From positions 1 to 5,278 of the forward strand of contig DGDP01000076.1 of NCBI GenBank assembly GCA_002385485.1: a stretch of DNA of 5,278 bases, in the 5' to 3' direction. Below, piece after piece: positions 1 through 5,278 of this stretch (the first letter of the stretch is position 1; each line of letters begins with the position of its first letter). Under the pieces are notes generated by a model. That model was not told the origin of the DNA. It made no database searches and saw only the letters and a program-made list of their open reading frames with translations. The translations under genes were made by a program, and so were the position numbers. Source of the stretch: Acetomicrobium sp. UBA3949. Its GTDB lineage: Bacteria; Synergistota; Synergistia; Synergistales; Acetomicrobiaceae.

Positions 1-1074
1 CTCCTTAGAAGTTGCAGCGTATTCCCGATCGACCCTTTCTTTGACGGGCTCGAAGGTCAAGAAATAATCAGTATATTCTGCCAGCTCCTTTAAGGTTTGT
101 CCCCTTCCTTCCATTATGTCCAGGACCTTGGCCAGATAATCGGAGCTGTGGTTGTGATAAGGCAGTCCCAAATCTTCCCAGAATGGCTTGACGGCTTCCA
201 GACGTTTGTCGGGATTCATTCGCTTGATATGTTCTTGATTGATGTGGCGCAATTTGTCCATATCGAATACCGCTGCCCTTTTGTTTACGTCTTTTATGTC
301 AAATAACTCGACGGCCTCTTCTATAGTAAAGATCTCGCGGTCATCTCCCGGTGACCATCCCAACAAAGCAAGGAAGTTGAATAACGCTTCTGGCAAAAAG
401 CCCATATCTTTATATTCAAGCACGTTGGTGGCTCCGTGCCTTTTAGAAAGTTTCTTCTTGTCTTTTCCAAGAATCATTGGCAGATGTGCAAATTGCGGGA
501 GCTCGAAACCCAGGGCCTTATAAAGCAATATTTGCTTAGGTGTATTGGCGATGTGGTCCTCTCCTCTTATGACGTGGGTTATGGACATAGTGTAATCGTC
601 TATGACAACGGCATAATTATAAGTTGGCATTCCGTCGCTTTTTATCATTACTATGTCCTTTAAGGTCTCGCTTTTAACCTCAATATGTCCGTAAACTATA
701 TCATCGAAGGACACTATCTCGCCGGGAACTACCCTGAATATAATGGCTTCGCCTTCGCGATAGGCGAGCCCCTTATCCACCAGCTTGCCGGCATATTCCC
801 TATATATCTCAAGCCTTTCGGATTGACGGTAGGGACCATAAGGACCACCGGCTCTGGGGCCTTCGTCCCACAGCAAGCCAAGCCATTCAAGGCCGGAATA
901 TATGCTTTCCTCATATTCCAGGGTTGACCTTTCTCTGTCCGAATCTTCTATGCGAAGCACAAATTTACCGCCCATGTGCCTTGCCCAAAGCCAATTGAAA
1001 AGTGCCGTATGGGCACCTCCAATGTGAAGATTTCCCGTCGGACTCGGGGCGAAGCGAACTCTGACTTCGTTCAT
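1..1074 (-). CDS. gltX: Glutamyl-tRNA synthetase, 3' end outside window, lacking the zinc-binding insert
   Basis: Class I aminoacyl-tRNA synthetase that charges tRNA-Glu with glutamate in the cytoplasm. The frame is open for 358 codons from the ATG at 1074 to the left edge, so roughly the last 85-100 residues (most of the anticodon-binding region) are not seen. The N-terminus shows FAPSPTG (8-14) followed by the HIGH-type signature HIGG (17-20); RIEDSDRERS (41-50), SDGMPTYNYAVVIDD (154 onward), HVIRGEDH (167-174) and the KLSKR loop (208-212) are all typical. The start is fixed by an AGGAGG eight bases upstream and by the usual family N-terminus. One oddity is that between Y105-R106 and the IIFRVVP strand (111-117) only four residues remain, where E. 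coli GltX has about 40 including zinc ligands C98, C100, C125 and H127. The Arg usual in GGARTAL is His22. Family assignment is certain; discriminating versus non-discriminating specificity cannot be judged from this fragment. Confidence 0.97.
   Translation of the reverse strand, partial: MNEVRVRFAPSPTGNLHIGGAHTALFNWLWARHMGGKFVLRIEDSDRERSTLEYEESIYSGLEWLGLLWDEGPRAGGPYGPYRQSERLEIYREYAGKLVDKGLAYREGEAIIFRVVPGEIVSFDDIVYGHIEVKSETLKDIVMIKSDGMPTYNYAVVIDDYTMSITHVIRGEDHIANTPKQILLYKALGFELPQFAHLPMILGKDKKKLSKRHGATNVLEYKDMGFLPEALFNFLALLGWSPGDDREIFTIEEAVELFDIKDVNKRAAVFDMDKLRHINQEHIKRMNPDKRLEAVKPFWEDLGLPYHNHSSDYLAKVLDIMEGRGQTLKELAEYTDYFLTFEPVKERVDREYAATSKE
747..758. repeat. Tandem hexamer at the gltX deletion junction
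   Basis: The plus strand reads CTTCGC twice in perfect tandem (GCGAAG twice on the coding strand). It encodes the R-E-G-E-A stretch (106-110), exactly where the zinc-binding insert of other glutamyl-tRNA synthetases is missing. It may be a trace of how the deletion arose or a coincidence of codons. Confidence 0.5.
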
Positions 1075-1082
1075 GAATAATA

Positions 1083-1088
1083 CCTCCT
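1083..1088 (-). promoter_or_regulatory. Ribosome binding site of gltX
   Basis: The minus strand reads AGGAGG (part of AGGAGGTA) with eight bases to the ATG at 1074. This near-perfect Shine-Dalgarno decides the gltX start. Confidence 0.9.
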
Positions 1089-1175
1089 AATCAAAAGTAA
1101 CGAGTAATGTGATATTGCAGCATCAAATAAACATTATGGCATTTTTAGACTTTATGATGGTACAAAAATCTGCCT

Positions 1176-1204
1176 TTGTCATCGGCTGTTGCATATATTA
1201 CAAT
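1176..1204 (+). promoter_or_regulatory. Sigma-70-type promoter of polA
   Basis: TTGTCA (1176-1181) and TACAAT (1199-1204), each one base from consensus, are separated by exactly 17 bases. Transcription would start near 1211, giving a leader of about 26 bases before the TTG start at 1237. The predicted start of transcription lies downstream of the alternative TTG at 1189, which argues against that longer reading. This is a prediction from sequence only. Confidence 0.65.
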
Positions 1205-1208
1205 TGTA
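1199..1208. repeat. Perfect 10-base palindrome over the polA -10 box
   Basis: TACAATTGTA is its own reverse complement and contains the whole predicted -10 hexamer of polA. It could be an operator for a dimeric repressor, since its half-site resembles those bound by MarR/OhrR-type regulators, or simply a chance feature of A+T-rich promoter DNA. The symmetry does not extend further: the flanking T1198/T1209 pair breaks it. Confidence 0.4.
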
Positions 1209-1221
1209 TCAAAAACTAAAA

Positions 1222-1226
1222 GGGAG
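1222..1226 (+). promoter_or_regulatory. Ribosome binding site of polA
   Basis: GGGAG lies ten bases before the TTG at 1237, the only purine-rich Shine-Dalgarno-like stretch near the gene's start. It supports the TTG at 1237; no comparable site precedes the TTG at 1189. An ATG at 1227 is out of frame. Confidence 0.65.
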
Positions 1227-1236
1227 ATGTCGCCTT

Positions 1237-3807
1237 TTGAAGGAAGAAAGGATACTTTTAGTGGATGGACATGCCTTGGCCTTCAGAGCTTTCTATGCCT
1301 TGCCGGAACTTAACGCGCCCGATGGGATGCCCACCAATGCAATATTAGGATTTTTAAATATGCTGCTTAAGATAATAAACGATGAAAACCCAGATCAAGT
1401 CATTGTCTTTTTCGATGCCAAAGGCGAGACATTCAGGCATGAAGCATACAAAGAATACAAGGAAGGAAGGCCTCCGACTCCTGAGGAGTTTAAGTCGCAA
1501 TTGCTCCTCATAAAGGAAATAATGAAATACCTCGGTTATCCCGTCATAGAGATTGAGGGCGTTGAGGCAGACGATGCAATAGCCTCTGTCGTTCGTATTT
1601 TGGAGGGAAAGGGCAGCGCTTTAGTGCTGACGGCCGATAAGGACATGCTCCAGTTGATAAGGGCTGATGTCAAAGTCATGAGACCCATAAAGGGCGTTTC
1701 TACTTTCAAGGTATATGATGAAAAAACCTTTGAAGAGGAGTTTGGTTTTCCTCCCTCTTCCTTTCCCGATTATCTCTCTTTGATAGGAGATAAAGTGGAT
1801 AACATTCCCGGCGTTCCCGGCATTGGGCCCAAAAGGGCCTCGGCATTAATACAACAATATGGCAGTTTGGAAAATTTATATGAGCACATAAACGAACTGC
1901 CCCAAAAAATTGCATCGAGCCTGAAGGATAAAAAGGACGAACTATTCCAATGGAGAGAGCTCATTCGCCTGCGTGATACCTTGTGTATAAGCCCCGATGA
2001 ATTTAAAGGCGGAGGAGAAAGAGACAAAGAAGCACTGATTGGTATATTTCAAAGGCTTGGCTTTAAGCAGATACCCGAAAGGCTTGGCTTGAGAGTAAAG
2101 GATGTCGATTCCGGGGAAACTCGCTCTAAAGCGGGAGAGGGCGAAAAGACGCCCAACACTGAGGAAAACCAAGATTGGAGTAAAATCGTAGCCTTAGCCT
2201 TTGAAGGCAGGGGCCGTTATCCTCAGTCCTTTGCCCTTTCACGATGCGTCTTAGCCGAAAGGGAAGGGTCTTTTTATCTGTTAGAGCCCAAGGGCGATGA
2301 CGATTACGATGCTTTGGTCGAAAAATTAAGAGAAAAAGAAATCCTGATCTGGGGGTTCAAGGAGTTTACAACTGCAATAAAGAAAGCACCCTTTAAAAAG
2401 GACAATGTATGGGACGGCAAAATAGCTTATTATTTGCTTCATCCCGATAAATCGTCATCCAAAGAAGGTTTGGCCGAAATAAAAAAGATGCTGAAAAGCG
2501 AAGAAGGCCTGGATAAAGAGGCTTTGTCCCTTTTTGATCTGTACGGGAAGATATCTTTAGAGATGGACGAAGCATTGCATGGCCTCATGTATCGAATCGA
2601 TATACCCCTGTCGGTTGTCCTTTCAAAGATGGAAAGAAAGGGAATACGCCTCGACCTGGACCATCTTTGGAAGGTAAAGCAAGAGCTGGAGAGAACGCTC
2701 GATGACGTAAAGGCCTCCATAGACATGGCGGCCGGTTCCAAGGTAAACCTAAACTCACCTAAGCAGGTCGGCTGGCTGCTTTTCGATCACCTGGGACTAC
2801 CTGTCATAAAGAAGACTAAAACGGGATATTCGACCGATGTTACCGTTCTTGAGGAGTTAAGTCGATTGGATAGGCCCGAGGCATTGGTGGCAAAACTTCT
2901 CCTGGATCACAGGGAGCTTACTAAAATGCTTACCGGATTTGTACAGCCCTTGATCGACGCCATCGATCCCAAGACCGGCAAGGTGCATACCACATTTGAA
3001 CATACGAGCACCGGTACCGGGCGGTTGAGCAGCCGAGATCCAAACCTTCAAAACCTCCCTGCCTACGGTGACTGGGCAACGAAACTAAAGGAGGCGTTTA
3101 TCCCGGATCGAAGGGACGGCATATTTATCGCTGCCGATTATTCACAGATAGAGTTGCGCGTTCTGGCGCACATTTCAGGAGACAAAAAGCTATGCGAAGC
3201 CTTTGAGAAGGGTAGGGATATTCATGCAGAGACGGCAGCATGGATATTTGGTGTGGATACGGAAAAGGTTTCCCCCGAACTTAGGAGAATGGCGAAAATG
3301 ATAAACTTCGGATTACTGTACGGAATGACTCCCTATGGCCTTGCATCTAGGTTAAATATAGGCAGAGAAGAGGCCAAAACAATTATAGATAGGTACTTTT
3401 CTGCCTTTCCTAAAGTGGGAGATTACATTGAAAAAAGCTATGAGGAGGCAAGAAAGAGAGGTTATACCCTTTCGCTTTTTGGAAGAAGAAGACCACTGAA
3501 CGAGGTTACTACAGTAGTGGGAAACAGCACGGCAGCTTTGAAAAGGGTCGCTATTAATACCCCAATTCAAAGCGCGGCCGCCGACATAACGAAGATCGCT
3601 ATGATACGCTTGGACGAGGCCCTACAAAGAGAAAATATTGATGCTGCGCTAATATTGCAAATTCATGACTCACTCATTTGTGAGTGTTCCGCAGTAGACG
3701 AGGAAGTCGTTTCCGGGATCCTTAAAGAGAGCATGGAAAGCGCCGTAGAGCTTTCGGTGCCTCTGGAGGTTAACCTAAAGAGCGGCCGCACTTTGGCAGA
3801 AGTGTGA
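1237..3807 (+). CDS. polA: DNA polymerase I, with inactive proofreading domain and unusual motif C
   Basis: Family A DNA polymerase that replaces RNA primers and fills repair gaps. Starting at TTG 1237 it has 856 residues, the normal length, and begins MKEERILLVDGHALAF as in the family. The 5' nuclease domain (about 1-290) is intact: D10, FFDAKG (D60), EADD (110-113), TADKD (132-136) and GDKVDNIPG (184-192). A charged linker (about 285-313) follows. The 3'-5' exonuclease fold (about 314-480) has lost its metal ligands: ALAFEG replaces the DTE motif, GFKEF replaces NLKYD, and no YxxxD is found. The polymerase domain has TGTGRLSSRDPNLQNLP, motif A ADYSQIELR (catalytic D634), the O helix (R683, K687, F691, Y695) and motif C with H810 and D811. 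The residue after D811 is Ser, where family members nearly always have Glu, and S779 replaces the usual Gly after Q778. It is expressed alone from its own promoter and converges with the kinase gene. Confidence 0.98.
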   Translation: MKEERILLVDGHALAFRAFYALPELNAPDGMPTNAILGFLNMLLKIINDENPDQVIVFFDAKGETFRHEAYKEYKEGRPPTPEEFKSQLLLIKEIMKYLGYPVIEIEGVEADDAIASVVRILEGKGSALVLTADKDMLQLIRADVKVMRPIKGVSTFKVYDEKTFEEEFGFPPSSFPDYLSLIGDKVDNIPGVPGIGPKRASALIQQYGSLENLYEHINELPQKIASSLKDKKDELFQWRELIRLRDTLCISPDEFKGGGERDKEALIGIFQRLGFKQIPERLGLRVKDVDSGETRSKAGEGEKTPNTEENQDWSKIVALAFEGRGRYPQSFALSRCVLAEREGSFYLLEPKGDDDYDALVEKLREKEILIWGFKEFTTAIKKAPFKKDNVWDGKIAYYLLHPDKSSSKEGLAEIKKMLKSEEGLDKEALSLFDLYGKISLEMDEALHGLMYRIDIPLSVVLSKMERKGIRLDLDHLWKVKQELERTLDDVKASIDMAAGSKVNLNSPKQVGWLLFDHLGLPVIKKTKTGYSTDVTVLEELSRLDRPEALVAKLLLDHRELTKMLTGFVQPLIDAIDPKTGKVHTTFEHTSTGTGRLSSRDPNLQNLPAYGDWATKLKEAFIPDRRDGIFIAADYSQIELRVLAHISGDKKLCEAFEKGRDIHAETAAWIFGVDTEKVSPELRRMAKMINFGLLYGMTPYGLASRLNIGREEAKTIIDRYFSAFPKVGDYIEKSYEEARKRGYTLSLFGRRRPLNEVTTVVGNSTAALKRVAINTPIQSAAADITKIAMIRLDEALQRENIDAALILQIHDSLICECSAVDEEVVSGILKESMESAVELSVPLEVNLKSGRTLAEV
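3787..3806 (+). repeat. Short hairpin overlapping the polA stop codon
   Basis: CGCACTT (3787-3793) can pair with AAGTGTG (3800-3806) around a six-base loop, with one G-U pair. It runs into the TGA stop (3805-3807) and has no T-run after it on either strand, so it does not qualify as an intrinsic terminator by itself. An outer arm, AGCGGC (3781-3786) with GCCGCT (3814-3819), could add to it and would span the gap between the two genes. Confidence 0.3.
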
Positions 3808-3817
3808 AGCGCAGCCG

Positions 3818-5278
3818 CTACCTTCTGACGAGAATAAGAGAGGCAAACAGCCACAGGGCAAACCAATATGGGTGAGCGCCCTGTGGCAAAGCCATGAAGC
3901 CGATGCCGAAAATCGACAGCAAGAAGGCCATGCCCAAAGCTGATGTATCGCCCCTCTTCTCCTGCTGTTTTCTGCTCGTCGATGTTGTTGTCATGGAAAT
4001 GTCGAACAGGGCTTGTTTTACTTTTTCCTTTCCAAGCTCCATGAAGAGGATTGGCTGAAGGTGAAGAATAGAGGTAACTTCCTGGAAACTTTCGTTTAAA
4101 AGCTCCTCAAAGCCAATTTCGGGATCCAGCGTGTGGAGAGTGCCCTCGAGCATCGATAGGGCCTTGACCTGATATAATAAGGGCTTCGGTATCTTTATGC
4201 CCCAGATAGGGCTTTGGGCTATCATGTCTTTTAGCATGTCGGGCAAGGAAAGCTGTCCTAAGGGCCTGTGCAGGTAGTCCTCGAGAAAGTCGTATATTTC
4301 GTTTTCAATGGCCAAAGGATCCGATTGACCCTGAATTACTCCCAGGGACGCGAGGCTGCTGTAGACGAGGCTGATATCCCTGCGCAGCAATCCCCAAAAG
4401 AGCAACATGGATTTATGTCTTATCTTCTCTGATAAAAAGGTAGTGGCGCCGTAATCCAAAAGCACCAGATGCTCGTCTTCGTCCACCAATATGTTTCCAA
4501 AATGAGGATCCGTATGAACGAGCCCCTCTTTTAGAAATTTATATAAGTAGGTCTTTGCCAAAGAAAGAGCCATATGGTGACGCCTGAAACGTGACAAATG
4601 AGGCACGGCCCTGTCGAGCCTCTGGCCGTTGTGAAACGACATGGTGAGTATATGTTTGGTGCATAACCCAGCGTATCCTTTTGGGACTTTTACTTCCCAT
4701 TCGGCAGGCAGCCCTTCGCCATATTTTCTCATGCATGCCAGTTCCCTGAGAAGGTCCAGTTCCTTGATGATGTTGCTGGAGAATTCATCAACTGTATCCT
4801 TCAGATCGATGGGGAATGATTGAGAGTCGGGGAGTCTCTTGACCAAAAAGCGCATTATTTTTATATCTTCTTCGATGCGCTGCTCGACACCCGGTCTTAA
4901 GATCTTCATCGCGGCAACCCGTCCGTCTTTGAGGTCGCATTTATGAACCTGTGCCAAGCTGGCAGCACCAATGGGCTGGGGATCCCAAAAGGATATCTCA
5001 TCCAACTTGTCTCCCAGCTCGTCCTGGATAAGCTTAAACACCTTTGGCGAAGGAGAGGGGGGTAACTCGTCCAACAGATGGGATAAAGCTTCTGCTATAA
5101 TGGGTGGCAGCACGTCGTAATGACAGCTCAACATTTGGCCGAGCTTGATGAACGAAGGCCCCAGGTGTTCAAATCTGTTTTTTATATCGGAGACCTCGTC
5201 CTCGGGTATGGTTTTATAACTCCTTAAACTGAGCCTGCGAAGCTTGATGAATAGCGGTATCGCATTTAGCGTCAGCTC
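3818..5278 (-). CDS. ABC1/AarF/UbiB-family atypical kinase, N-terminus outside window
   Basis: Membrane-anchored atypical protein-kinase-like ATPase. In quinone-making bacteria, relatives (UbiB) support ubiquinone synthesis; elsewhere the role is unclear. The frame is open from the right edge to TAG at 3818-3820, giving 486 residues. The internal ATG at 5134 is not the start, because the conserved LGPSFIKLGQ lies upstream of it. Counting from the edge, hallmarks are the KxGQ motif (45-48), the Ala-rich loop PIGAASLAQVH (102-112) replacing a P-loop, the ATP lysine in AAMK (125), KELD (172-175), the catalytic-loop motif HTDPHFGN (255-262) and DYG (275-277) in place of DFG. Two hydrophobic segments (about 447-464 and 471-484) form the usual C-terminal membrane hairpin. 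The family usually reads HPGN and DFG, so HFGN and DYG are mild variants. Family assignment is firm; neither substrate nor pathway can be told from the neighbours, which are unrelated. Confidence 0.95.
   Translation of the reverse strand, partial: ELTLNAIPLFIKLRRLSLRSYKTIPEDEVSDIKNRFEHLGPSFIKLGQMLSCHYDVLPPIIAEALSHLLDELPPSPSPKVFKLIQDELGDKLDEISFWDPQPIGAASLAQVHKCDLKDGRVAAMKILRPGVEQRIEEDIKIMRFLVKRLPDSQSFPIDLKDTVDEFSSNIIKELDLLRELACMRKYGEGLPAEWEVKVPKGYAGLCTKHILTMSFHNGQRLDRAVPHLSRFRRHHMALSLAKTYLYKFLKEGLVHTDPHFGNILVDEDEHLVLLDYGATTFLSEKIRHKSMLLFWGLLRRDISLVYSSLASLGVIQGQSDPLAIENEIYDFLEDYLHRPLGQLSLPDMLKDMIAQSPIWGIKIPKPLLYQVKALSMLEGTLHTLDPEIGFEELLNESFQEVTSILHLQPILFMELGKEKVKQALFDISMTTTSTSRKQQEKRGDTSALGMAFLLSIFGIGFMALPQGAHPYWFALWLFASLILVRR
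3850..3887. repeat. Perfect 10-base inverted repeat at the convergent gene ends
   Basis: GCCACAGGGC (3850-3859) and GCCCTGTGGC (3878-3887) are perfect reverse complements around an 18-base loop. The repeat lies inside the last codons of the kinase gene, 42 bases beyond the polA stop. It could form a strong hairpin in the polA transcript and help stop it, or protect its 3' end, but no T-run follows on the plus strand, so a classical intrinsic terminator is not supported. On the minus strand the following bases are somewhat T-rich, but ending there would cut off the kinase stop codon. Confidence 0.5.

Larger units (their letters stand above)
1075..1236. other. Divergent gltX-polA intergenic region
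   Basis: This A+T-rich 162-base stretch must hold the promoters of both divergent genes. The polA side has a clear promoter (1176-1204). For gltX I see no convincing pair of boxes: CATAAT on the minus strand (1133-1138) has no -35 at the right distance, and TACAAT within the palindrome (1203-1208 read on the minus strand) has only a GCGACA-like -35 with a 19-base spacer. There is no T-box leader, tRNA, small ORF with a good ribosome binding site, or T-tailed terminator here. Confidence 0.8.

Noticed and set aside
736..768. A frameshift or gene break in gltX
   Set aside because: I translated the whole stretch from 1074 to 1: the frame is uninterrupted and family motifs continue on both sides of the short junction, so it is an in-frame shortening.
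97..927. Several plus-strand open frames (97-306, 239-523, 436-663, 685-927)
   Set aside because: They lie wholly inside gltX on the opposite strand, have no ribosome binding sites or recognisable domains, and are shadows of the real gene.
1075..1236. Possible T-box leader upstream of gltX
   Set aside because: T-box leaders are long and carry an AGGGTGGNACCGCG-like box followed by a terminator hairpin; neither is present, and the space to the divergent gene is too short.
1189..1236. A 16-residue N-terminal extension of PolA from TTG 1189
   Set aside because: It lacks a ribosome binding site, overlaps the predicted promoter, and would lengthen the protein beyond the usual family N-terminus.
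1706..3570. Minus-strand open frames within polA (for example 2439-2741 and 1770-2027)
   Set aside because: They are antisense to a clearly conserved polymerase gene, have low-complexity Ser/Arg-rich translations, and show no family motif.
3668..3683. Small hairpin CACTCA-TTTG-TGAGTG over polymerase motif C
   Set aside because: A six-base stem inside a conserved coding motif is expected by chance; there is no T-run and no sign of a regulatory role.
5132..5134. ATG at 5134 as the start of the kinase gene
   Set aside because: The conserved LGPSFIKLGQ motif and an open frame continue upstream to the window edge, so the true start is outside.

Overview
The window holds three housekeeping-type protein genes with no mobile element, RNA gene, CRISPR array or gene cluster. 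From left to right: the N-terminal three quarters of a glutamyl-tRNA synthetase gene (gltX, minus strand, running off the left edge); a 162-base divergent intergenic region; a complete DNA polymerase I gene (polA, plus strand); and, tail to tail with polA after only 10 bases, an ABC1/AarF/UbiB-family atypical kinase gene (minus strand, running off the right edge).

The source is a bacterium with moderate base composition, strong AGGAGG-type ribosome binding sites, a liking for ATA and AGG/AGA codons, and protein sequences with a Gram-positive or Synergistota-like flavour. I lean towards an anaerobic, possibly thermophilic, Synergistota-type organism (Acetomicrobium/Anaerobaculum-like). This is an impression from protein style and composition, not a proven assignment.

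The genes serve separate core jobs: translation (gltX), DNA replication and repair (polA), and a membrane-linked kinase-like protein of uncertain role (aarF/ubiB family). gltX and polA are transcribed divergently. The polA side has a good sigma-70-type promoter (TTGTCA, 17 bases, TACAAT) whose -10 box lies in a perfect 10-base palindrome. That promoter also argues that polA starts at the TTG at 1237, not at the in-frame TTG at 1189. polA and the kinase gene converge without a recognisable T-tailed terminator, but a perfect 10-base inverted repeat lies 42 bases past the polA stop.

I see no wholly new system. The points that deserve a second look are: (1) the GltX has a clean in-frame loss of about 36 residues that removes the whole zinc-binding insert, with a tandem hexamer at the junction; (2) the PolA has His-Asp-Ser in place of the nearly universal His-Asp-Glu of polymerase motif C, plus a second unusual residue in the neighbouring Q-helix motif; (3) its proofreading site is degenerate; (4) the regulatory palindrome and the convergent-end inverted repeat.
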